Below the pieces are notes generated by a model. It worked only from the letters and a program-made list of their open reading frames with translations, was not told the DNA's origin and did no database searches. The position numbers were made by a program, and so were the translations under genes. Shown piece by piece: positions 26,393 through 38,200 of a stretch of 64,000 nt of DNA (the stretch's first letter is position 1; every line of letters begins with the position of its first letter). Origin of the DNA: Xiphophorus maculatus (taxonomy: Eukaryota > Chordata > Actinopteri > Cyprinodontiformes > Poeciliidae). The stretch lies in NCBI RefSeq assembly GCF_002775205.1, contig NC_036446.1, positions 495,001 to 559,000 on the forward strand, written 5' to 3'.

Positions 26393-29224
26393 TATGGGTG
26401 TGTGTTTGTCCTGCAGCTCGTCTCCATCGGACCTCTCGCCTCCGGATCCGTCCCAGCAGGACTCAGATCAGCTGGTCAGACCAGAGTCCAAACCTCGTCA
26501 GAAGTGAGTAAACCGACGTTTTTCCATCATGTTTAAGTCCTGACTGGTTTCTGGAACTGGTGGGACTGGAGTCCTCCCAGTTCAACCAGACTGGAGACGT
26601 TCTGCCTGACATCAGGGAGTTTCTCTGTCTGAAATTATTTAGAGAAATCTTCTTTTAGACCAGCTCTTTGTCCTCTCTGGAATAATCCTGGATAAATTTG
26701 GGAGTTTTTGATTCTTGGATTTTTCTTTGGATCGGTTCTGTTGATCCGGATTTTTCTGTTGTTTGGTTCTGTTAATGGTTCTGTATTGGTTCTGTTGACT
26801 GCTCTTGTTCTCGCCTATTTTCAGCTTTTTTTCCCAGAGAGTGTCTGAAACTGTCCTCTTCTTTCTCTAAATCTTTGGTTTTAGATTTTGTCCTGAAGTT
26901 TTCTGGGAAGTTTTTAATTCTAGGAAAATATTTTTGGAATGTTTCAGGACAACATTGGACAAATTGCATGTCTGGTTAATTTCTTAAAGATTTTCTGGGA
27001 TCCTCTGTAAACTTAAAATTGACTTCATGCTCACTGTTTATCTGGATTTCTTGATTCTAGATTATTTATTTTCTGGAACTATTTGTTTATCTTATTTTTA
27101 AATTTTTTTCTATAGGCAGTGGTGGGCATTCTGTTCTGCTGATATCTGAGCTAATTAGCTTAGCGCTTTAGCATTTTGATAACTTTGAAAACATTTAGCA
27201 CACTCAGCTTCACCTAAATGAATTTTTACAGAAAAATCCTAGAGCGCTAATTTGATGTGTGTTTTGTAAATGTTTGGTAGAATAAAATGTTTTGAAGTTG
27301 AAACAAACACTAAATAAATAAAACACTAGCATGAACAAACTGTCAGGCTTTGATCATGCTAGTGTTTTGAGCGATCCTCACGTCCACATGGTAGGTATCG
27401 AGTATGTAGCGCTTTAGCATTAGCGAAGCTGATGTTTCAGGTTAGTTATTCAGCATTAGCGTAGCTAGCTGCGTAGCTAGCGGTGTCCACCAATGCCTGG
27501 AGGATATTTTCCCTCCTTTCTTCTCGTTGGCTCCTTTGTGTTGCAGTTTGTTTTGTTGTAACGCTTCAGGTTGTTTTCTGGAGGATGTTCTAATTTTTTT
27601 TGGTTCTTTTTGTATTTTTTCTAGATATTTTCAAGATGTTGAGAAATGTTGAGGTTTTCTTAACTTAACAAAATGTTGATGAATAATTTCCTTATTATTT
27701 TTAGATTACCATTGTTGGGTATTTCAAGTTAAATATTGTTCTTTAATTGTTTTGGATCTTTTTAAGTATTTCTGTAAATGGGGCCAATCACCAATAATAA
27801 CAATAATAATTCTGACTTTTTCTTTGAATTTAAACAGTTTTTTCTCTGATCAGAGACATTTGGGAGCAAACAGCTTCAGCGATGATTCGAGTTGTAAAGA
27901 CGTAGAGCCATCTTTCAGGAGGAACGTATCAGATTTAAGTGATTTTTTTCATTTTTGTGATCAGAGTTCTGGCACTAATCGTCCTCCATAAAACTGAATG
28001 AATTTATTTTTTACATTATTATTGTAGATTATTATAATGTCTTGGTATAAAATAGTTTCAGTTTTTTAGATGGATTAAACGTTTGACAGGAACTTGGCTC
28101 CGCCCCCAGCATCAGTTCAGCCAATCACAGGGCTTCCTGCAGCAGCGTCTCTCGCCCCTCTCTCTCTCTGTCAGTGTTTTAATGGTTTCTCCTCCTCTTT
28201 CTCCTCTTCCTCTCCTCCGTTCTGTGCGTCCGCTCCCTCGTTCCTCCAGCTCACTGGAGGCTGAGCAGGAAGTCTTCTGGTGAGTATTCTTCATCCTCCT
28301 CCTCTTCCTCGTGGCGCTCAGCTGCATAGACCCGCCGGTTTCAGGTCCAGTTCAGGTGTTTCCACATTAACTCCGGAGTCAGAAACGTTTCGAATCTTTT
28401 GGACCCGACTAATCCACCCTGCGGTTCTGTCTCATCCTGTTCTTCCTCCATCTTTGTTTTTTCTGTGATTGAGTTCTGATCCGGTGGGGGCAGAACCTCC
28501 AGGTCCGGTTTCTCTTGTCTGGGTTCTGTGGGTCTGTGAGGAGTTTGTCATGCAGCTGAGCCGGTTCTGTCGGGTCGGGTCTGGCTGTGTGACGTGTGTG
28601 TGTCGTGTCTCTGCAGCCCAGAGGACATTGATGTGAATCTGAACAAGCCAGTTCTGAAGAAGTTCCAGTAAGTACCGCCGCAGCCCCACTGCATGCTGGG
28701 AGCTGCAGGGAGGCCTGCGGTTCTGTTGGGCCTTGCACGGTGTGGTTCTGGTTCTGGTGACATTTGGGTTCACAGGAAGCGGATCACTTTCTCTGACACT
28801 GTAAAAACACAAAGTCTGTTTGGTTTAGTTTCTACAGAAATGAAATAAAAACTAATAATCAGATTTAGGAGATTAAATCAATAATTAATATTGATAAAAA
28901 GTTGTGGCTCCTCTGCCATCAGAAAAACGTTTCACTATGAGTGAATGATCTGGAACTTTTTATTGATTATTGATTTAATCTCTTATATCTGATTAGTTAT
29001 CAGTTAGTTTATCTCGTTTCTGGTGAGCTAGAAATCGGACCAAAGCATTCGGTGGGTGTGTGTGTGAGGGTGTGTGTGTGGGTGAGAGGGTGTGTGTGTG
29101 TGAGGGTGTGTGTGAGGGTGTGTGTGTGTGTGAGGGTGTGTGTGAGAGTGTGTGTGTGAGGGTGTGTGAGAGTGTGTGTGTGAGAGTGTGTGAGTGTGTG
29201 TGTGTGGGTGAGAGGGTGTGTGTG

Positions 29225-29259
<35 letters not shown>

Positions 29260-32200
29260 GTGTGTGTGAGGGTGTGTGTGTGTGTGAGGGTGTGTGAGAG
29301 TGTGTGTGTGAGAGTGTGTGTGTGTGTGTGAGGGTGTGTGTGAGAGTGTGAGGGTGTGTGTGTGTGTGAGAGTGTGTGTGTGAGAGTGTGTGAGGGTGTG
29401 TGTGTGAGAGTGTGTGTGAGGGTGTGTGTGTGTGTGAGAGTGTGTGTGTGAGAGTGTGTGTGAGGGTGTGTGTGATCAGTGTAAAAGTTGCCCTCCTCTC
29501 CTCTTCTGGTTCTGTTCTGGTTCTGGTCCAGCTCTGCTGTCTCTGTGGTTCCAATCAGGACCATAGAAACTCCTAAACTGGACCAGAACCGGACTGGAGC
29601 CACATTCAGAACCGCCGCTGCAGAGTGCTGGCCCGGTCCAAACGTTCAGCTGGAGGAAAGGTTCTGGGTTCTGTTCAGCTGCCCAATCGGATCAGCTGGA
29701 TCCAACAGAACCTCATCGCATATAATGAGATGCTGACGGTCAGGCTGACTAACAGAACCAGGTCAGGAATGTCTGGGTCCAGCCTGACTGCCAATCAGAG
29801 TGATGGTGGTGGTGGGTTGGTTCTGGAGTCAGTGTCGGGTTGATTCTGGTTCTGTAGTGAAGGTCCAATCTGATTTGCTGTCATGTTCTGGACTCAAACC
29901 AACAGCGTGACCTTTGACCTCCAGCAGCTCAAGGCGTTTGATCCGAGGGCCTTCATGAGGTCATGTGATCCGGCCCAGCAGATCAGCTGATCAGAGAGCA
30001 GAGTAGGCTCGGTTCTGATCGGTTCTGGAGGAACTGGACCTGACGGTTCTGTTTCCACCCTGCAGCCGTTCGCTGGAGGCTGGGTTTGATTGGGATGAGT
30101 GATGCTGCGGGCCGCCACAGCCTCAGAGGTTATCGCCATAACAACCATCATAAGGGTTGCTTCCTTCCTGTTTCTGATGTTTGTCCAGATGGTTCTGGAG
30201 GATGACTCTGACGAAGGCCCTCATCCACCTGGCTGAAACTCACTAGCAGCTCCTCCGTTAGCCGACCAGGTGAATCCTGATCAGCTGAGAGGAGTTCTGG
30301 ATTGACTGGACCGGTGTTGGTTCTGGAGATCTGAAACTGGAGAATCACAGATCCTTCAGTTCAGTTCAGAAAACCGATCAAAACATAAAAAATCTGATTA
30401 GATCCAGACTGTTGGTTTGAGTCTCACCTGGTCTCACCTGTAGTGATGGGATTTCCGGCTCCTTTTCGAGATGCGGCTCTAATGGCTCTTCTTACTGTGG
30501 AGAGCCGGCTCTTTCGGCTCCCCATATATATTTTTGACATAATTAATTAATTAATAGCTTAAACCTAATTTTATAATATTTTGTTTCATTATTGACATTG
30601 TTAAGCACTTATGATGAGTAAAAATGCCACATAACAATGCTATAGCAATACCGATGCGTGTGATGTCTGCATGTGCAGGTTGTTTGTCGAGCCTGCAGAT
30701 AGGAAATGCTGACTTTGCACAGTCTGCACTCTGCCCTGGAGCTTGATGCAGCATTAAAATGAGTCCAAATCTTGCTCCGTTTTCTGTCACTCATTTATTT
30801 TCACCTATTCAGTTCTCACACTGACTCCCCTTCTTTCTGTGCTTCTTGACGCTGAGTGAGTGTCTGTACATAAACACCTGCTGACGAACGCTATACAGCT
30901 TGGCCAGTTGCCTGCCGTTTCCACAAAAAAAGTGGAGATAAACTTTTTTTTCAGTGTTTTCCCGCCACATTATTAATTGAAACTATGTGTGATTGGTCAG
31001 ATGTGTGGAGCACACGCTTGACATGAGGGCAGTGGACCGACCGAGGGAAAAAAACTCTCTGCTGTAGCACTGGCAGAAGAGCAAAACGCGCAGGAGAGGG
31101 AGAAGGGGGGGAGAGACAGCGAGGCACCGCAGGACAAAATAAAACGATGTGGGGAAAAACTATCGGCTCTGGCACTTGCAGAGCACAAGCACAACGACAG
31201 GGAGGCGGAGAGACAGCGATATACTGTAGAAAAAAACCGGCTCCCAAATAGGATCCTAAAACGGCTCCCATTGTGGAGCCGGTTCCAATCGTTCACTTCA
31301 AAGAGCCGGCTCTTAGAGCCGGATCGTTCGCGACCGACACATCACTACCCACCTCGTCTCACCTAGTCTCACCTAGTCCCACCTCGTCTCACCTGGTCCC
31401 ACCTAGTCCCACCTAGTCTCACCTGGTCCCACCTGGTCCCACCTAGTCCCACCTGGTATCACCTGGTCCCACCTGGTCTCACCTAGTCCCACCTGGTATC
31501 ACCTGGTCTCACCTAGTCCCACCTGGTATCACCTGGTCCCACCTGGTCCCACCTAGTCCCACCTGGTCTCACCTAGTCCCACCTGGTATCACCTGGTCCC
31601 ACCTGGTCCCACCTAGTCCCACCTGGTCCCACCTGGTCTCACCTGGTCTCACCTGGTCTCCTTCTCTCACAGAGGTGCCTTCCTGCGCAGCCTGGCAGCC
31701 ACTAACTGGGACAAGAAGAGGAGAAGTAAACTCCTGAGCATTCCCCAGCTGTGTGATGATGTCATAAGTCCATGCCCTGAGCCCAGCGCCGGCGTGGTGC
31801 CTGAGCGACCCGGTAAGTCTGACCCGGTTCCGGGCGTGCCGTGGTGGCGTAGCGGTTAGTGTGACCCGTATTTGGAGGCCTTGAGTCCTCGACGCGGCCG
31901 TCGCGGGTTCGACTCCCGGACCAGACGACATTTACCGCATGTCTTCCCCCCTCTCCTTCCCTGTTTCCTGTCGGCCTGCTGTCATATAAGGGGCACTAGA
32001 GCCCACAAAAGACCCCCTGGAGGGGTAAAAAAAAAAAAAGCCTGACCCGGTTCTGAAGCTGCCGTGTTCAGCTCCTGACCTGCAGACGGATATGTCTGAA
32101 TGTTGGTAGTAATCTAGATTAATTCTGTTTCTTCAGCCTCGACATCCAGCAGCTTGGAGACAAACGGACCCTCAGACTCGCAGAATGATCCAGGTAAGAA

Positions 32201-35200
32201 ACTACAGTACCCACAATGCCCTGCAGCCTGCCGCAGACCCACATCTAGAATCCTCATCATTTCTATGCTGATGACGTGATGCTTGGTCACATTGAGAACC
32301 TTTAGCTAACTTAGCTTCTGCGAAATGAGTTTTTCCAGATGAATTCTGAAAGGCTAATCTAGCTGGCTGTTTTGTAAACTTCAGTTGAATAAAGTTTGAT
32401 GTTTGTATCAAACAGCATAAAATCTAAATATGTCATGTGAGCTTTCTGACTTTACCGTGGTCAACTACGCTAATCATCTACAGAGTTAGCAAAACTCAAC
32501 AACCGTTGAACTGAAACCACAAACGTCCGGCACAAAGAATCCTTTCCTGAAGCGCAGCCGCACAGGAAGGAGTGTAATGTCAGGTTTAGCCTTTGGAGGG
32601 CACCATAAGTCAATATAACACATTGACTTATGGTGGGTAGCAACATGGTTAAAGTTAGCACTTTAGCATTAGCTTCTGCTGTTGATGTTAGTAAACTAAT
32701 GTTTATGATCAGCACATTATTGTTAGCGCAGCTAGCATGTTAGTTAGCGGTGCCCATTGCTGGTCAGAACCTTTTGAAATGTGGGGAAGAAGCTAATAAA
32801 CGGTTTTGATTCTGACCAGAACTCGGCTTCAGACGGTCGGTACTGTCCCTTCAAGTGGACACACCGGTGTGTGTGGGGGGGGGTGAAGCTCTCTGGGTCA
32901 TGGAGACCAGCTGATGGATGTTGGTGCTGTTCATCATGTTTGCAGCGGTTCCTGTGCAGCGGCAGTGCAGCACCCTGTCTGATGTCACCATGTTGGTTCT
33001 GGACATGATGTATTCCAACTCCTCTGCCGCAGTGCCCTCGAGCCCGACTGATGCTGCGTCTGGCTCCGTTAAGGAAGAAGAAGGCAGCTTCGCACCTGGT
33101 GAGCATGCGCAGGTTTCTGGGCTGCAGCAGATCCAGGTTTTAGTCGGTAAAGAGAGCCTGAGTGAAATCAAGTTTTCATCGACCATCTTCTCTTTCCAGC
33201 AGCCGAGGTTCAGAAATCTGCAGCAAAGTGATGCCTCTGTTTGCTCTCCTCCAGGTGAAGATCTTTGTGGCCGTGTTTCAAAGCGACTGTCCAACTTCAG
33301 CTCACAGTCGGTGGAGTCCGGCGCAGAGAGCAGCGCCCCCCAGAGGGCGGAGTTGGAATGCCTGAAGGGCTCGGCGCAGGCGGCCAGGGCCCGGCTGGCC
33401 GAGGAGCAGAAGGTACCGGTACTGGGTCAGATAGAAGGTACCGACAGCAAGCAGGTTGGGTCAGAACCAACCAGCCAGTCTGGGTCAGTTTAACTGCTAA
33501 TCAGTTCTCAAAACGGATCCATGACTGGCTCAACATGGCGGCCTAAATCTGCCTCAATATTCCTGTTGACATAAAAGTTGTTTCTGTGATGCAAAAAAAA
33601 CCTCAAACACTTTCAGGAGCAAGAACACCATTAGCAAGAACTAGCATAATTAGCTACAGTAAACACCATTAGCTAGTGCTAAAACAGTTAGCAAACTATT
33701 TAGAAACCTCTAAATAAGATTTTAAACATGAACAAAGACACATTTGGTCAGATCATCTGGGAAATGATGGACAGGGAGAGTCCGACTGAAACTATGTGGA
33801 TGTGGGTCAACATCTGGAGTTTAATGTGCCTCTGCTTATTTCCAGATGAGCAGCTTCACCTTCAAAATAGAGCTGAAGCGATTCCTCCAATGATTCCAGT
33901 TCCTCGATTATTAAAATTCCTCAAGGAAAATTTACCTGCCTCGAAGCTTCGTTAATTAATGTTTAATTATTTAGCGCGCCGTGTTCCGGCCGGGACATTA
34001 TTTGCGTTGCGCGGAGTTCTGACTTCCTCCTCTGAGTTGCTGACCAAAGCTAAGTGTTAGCGGCATAACGTCCAATGTTCAAGTTCGGCCCGTGAGGATT
34101 TTATGGAGTGGTGATAACGTTCAGGTTTTCATGGTTTTTGGGGACCAATAAGCATCCTTAAAATGACTGGCGCCATGCCTGCAGTACGGCAGCCTTTCTC
34201 CTCCAGGAGCTGCTGGTTCAAAGCGAACGGCGGGAAGAGCTGCAGGTATTAATACAGGTGAGCTGATGAACACGGCGGGCGGCTGAGTAGCTGATGGTTA
34301 CAGTGTAAGTGTAGCTCTACGGACGAACCGCACAATAAATTTCATATCATCCCGGTCTGAACAAACGGCTGGCGGAGCGTCGTGGCGGTTCATGGCTGTA
34401 GACGAGTTTCTGAGTGTGACGACGAAGGTGCCGTAAAAATCCTGTATTGCTGCCCCGATTCTCACGTTCGTCCCCTGGTCTATTTCCTCCCATCTTACTT
34501 CGTTCGTTCAACTGCCCCCCACCGCCCCAAACTCCAGGAGATATTTCCCGTTTTCTCAAACCCAAAGCTTGTCAGGTTATGGGGCAAGGCGAGAATTCAT
34601 CTATTAAAGTGACTGGAGATAAATACATAAACTAAAAGCTGGAGCATAGACATTTTTATAAGCATATCTGTGAGACTCTTTATTATTAAATTGAATATAA
34701 TTTCAGATCTTTGTATAACTTTTCTTCTGGTTAACGTAGAAATTGAGCTGTTATTGTTACAGGTTAGTTTTATAAACTACAGAAAAGTAACTGTTAGGAC
34801 TGATATTGATACCCGATAGTAACATCGGTGTTATGCCAGATTTACTAATATTTTATTTAATAATTTTTTATCCAATTACTCAATTAATCGTAAGAATAAT
34901 CCATAGATTACTCGATTACTAAAATATTTGTTTACAACAGCCCTAGTTCAAAAACAAGCCCAAAGTCGCTTATATTAATCAGACTTGATGACAGAAACTC
35001 TAAATAGTTCCTGTTTTTCCAGCAACAAAATGTTCATCTCCTCCCTGGTTCCTGTTCTGAACCCGGGAGGAGATGATCGGCGGTCGCTCCTCAAGACGCA
35101 CAGAGGGAAAAAATTAATTACACTAGAAAATAGTAACTCACAGTGATTTGGAACAGTAACTGTAATCTGATCACTGGATTTGAAATGGAAACGCGTAAAT

Positions 35201-38200
35201 GAAATCCGATCAGAGTAGCGCCTTGCTGACATCACTGCCCATGATGCATTGCTGTTTCGCTGTTCTGTATGAGGAAGCAGGCTGACCGTGTGTCCGTCTC
35301 CCATCAGAACCGTTTGGTCCGGCAGCAGAGCGGCGTGAGGGCGGAGCCTGCGGCGCGGTGCCCGGACTCCATGAACTCTGTGGGTCCGGCTGACGCCTGG
35401 GATCAGCTGCAGCCCAGCGGCGCCGACCTGAAGATCAAAGACCTGGACTTCACCGACCTGCTGGAGGACGAAGACATCGACGTCCTGGACATGGGCACCA
35501 ACTCCTCCTCTTCCTCCCATTTCTCAGGCGTCCCTCCTCCTCCGCCGCCTCCACCAGGATGTGCCGCTCCCCCGCCACCTCCTCCGCCTCCTCCTCCGCC
35601 CGCCCTCCTGGGTGCCCCTCCTCCACCTCCTCCCCCTCCAGGTGGCGTCCCCCTGGCTCCGCCCCCTCCGAGCGGCGGGCCTTCGGGCCTGACGAAGAAG
35701 AAGACGGTGAAACTGTTCTGGAAGGAGCTGAAGCAGGCGGAGAGCCAGCAGAAATGTCGCTTCGGCCGCGGGACGGTGTGGGCGTCGCTGGACAAGGTGG
35801 AGGTGGACACGGCGCGCCTGGAGACGCTGTTCGAGTCCAAGTCCAAGGAACTGCCGGTCGCCAAGGTAACCAGCTAACTCCCCAATAGCGCGTAGCGACC
35901 ACCTCAGGACACAACAGTCCGGTTTCCAAATTGTCTCAACATGTCTCTAACATGTCTCTAACATGTCTCTAACGTGTCTTTAACGTTTCTCTATCATGTC
36001 TCTATCGTGTCTCTATCGTGTCTTTAACGCGTCTCTATCGTGTCTCTAACGTGTCTCTAACATGTCTTTAACGTGTCTCTATCGTGTCTTTAATGTGTCT
36101 TTAACGTGTCTTTAACGTGTCTCTAACATGTCTTTGACGTGTCTCTAACGTGTCTTTAACGTGTCTCTAACGTGTCTCTAACATGTCTTTAACGTGTCTC
36201 TATCGTGTCTCTAACATGTCTTTAACGTGTCTCTATCGTGTCTCTAACATGTCTTTAACGTTTCTCTATCGTGTCTAACGTTTCTCTATCGTGTCTAACG
36301 TGTCTCTATCGTGTCTCTAATGTGTCTCTAATGTGTCTATCGTGTCTCTATCGTGTCTCTAACGTGTCTTTAACATGTCTTTAATGTGTCTATCGTGTCT
36401 CTATCGTGTCTCTAACGTGTCTTTAACATGTCTTTAACGTGTCTCTATCGTGTCTCTAACATGTCTTTAACGTTTCTCTATCGTGTCTAACGTGTCTCTA
36501 TCGTGTCTCTAATGTGTCTCTAATGTGTCTATCGTGTCTCTAACGTGTCTTTAACATGTCTTTAATGTGTCTATCGTGTCTCTAACGTGTCTTTAATGTG
36601 TCTCTATCGTGTCTCTAACGTGTCTTTAACGTGTCTCTAACGTGTCTTTAACATGTCTCTATCGTGTCTTTAACGTGTCTTTAACGTGTCTTTAACATGT
36701 CTCTATCGTGTCTCTAACGTGTCTTTAACATGTCTCTATCGTGTCTTTAACGTGTCTCTAACGTGTCTCTAACATGTCTTTAACGTGTCTCTATCGTGTC
36801 TTTAATGTGTCTTTAACGTGTCTTTAACGTGTCTCTAACATGTCTTTGACGTGTCTCTAACGTGTCTCTAACATGTCTTTAACGTGTCTCTAACGTGTCT
36901 CTAACATGTCTTTAACGTGTCTCTAACGTGTCTCTAACATGTCTTTAACGTTTCTCTATCGTGTCTAACGTGTCTCTATCGTGTCTCTAATGTGTCTATC
37001 GTGTCTCTAACGTGTCTTTAACGTGTCTTTAATGTGTCTATCGTGTCTCTAACGTGTCTTTAATGTGTCTCTATCGTATCTCTAACGTGTCTCTATCGTG
37101 TCTCTAACGTGTCTTTAACATGTCTCTATCGTGTCTCTAACGTGTCTTTAACATGTCTCTATCGTGTCTCTAACGTGTCTTTAACATGTCTCTATCGTGT
37201 CTCTAACGTGTCTTTAACGTGTCTCTAATGTGTCTTTAACGTGTCTCTAACGTGTCTCTAATGTGTCTTTAACGTGTCTCTAACGTGTCTCTAATGTGTC
37301 TTTAACGTGTCTCTAACGTGTCTCTAACGTGTCTCTAACATGTCTTTAACGTGTCTCTAACGTGTCTCTAACATGTCTTTAACGTGTCTCTATCGTGTCT
37401 CTAACATGTCTTTAACGTTTCTCTATCGTGTCTAACGTGTCTCTATCGTGTCTCTAATGTGTCTATCGTGTCTCTAACGTGTCTTTAACGTGTCTTTAAT
37501 GTGTCTATCGTGTCTCTAACGTGTCTTTAATGTGTCTCTATCGTATCTCTAACGTGTCTCTATCGTGTCTCTAACGTGTCTTTAACATGTCTCTATCGTG
37601 TCTCTAACGTGTCTTTAACATGTCTCTATCGTGTCTCTAACGTGTCTTTAACATGTCTCTATCGTGTCTCTAACGTGTCTTTAACATGTCTCTATCGTGT
37701 CTCTAACGTGTCTTTAACGTGTCTCTAACGTGTCTTTAACGTCTCTATCGTGTCTCTAACGTGTCTTTAACGTGTCGCTATCGTCTCTCTATCGTGTCTC
37801 GATCGTGTCTCTAACGTGTCTTTAACGTCTCTATCGTGTCTCTAACGTGTCTCTAACATGTCTTTAATGTGTCTCGAATGTGTCTTTAACGTGTCTATCG
37901 TGTCTCTAACGTTTCTTTAACATGTCTCTATCGTGTCTCTAACGTGTCTCTAACGTGTCTTTAACATGTCTCTATCGTGTCTCTAACGTGTCTCTAACGT
38001 GTCTTTAACATGTCTCTATCGTGTCTCTAACGTGTCTCTATCGTGTCTTTAACGTGTCTTTAACATGTCTCTATCGTGTCTCTATCGTGTCTCGAATGTG
38101 TCTTTAACGTGTCTATCGTGTCTCTAACGTTTCTTTAACATGTCTCTATCGTGTCTCTAACGTGTCTTTAACATGTCTCTATCGTGTCTCTAACGTGTCT

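Noticed and set aside
29009..29603. His/Thr-rich frames of about 190 codons on the minus strand
   Set aside because: Pure translation of TG/GAG repeats in an intron.
35403..35929. Long Gly/Arg-rich frames antisense to fhod1 exon 19
   Set aside because: Complement of the polyproline FH1 codons; no promoter or conservation.
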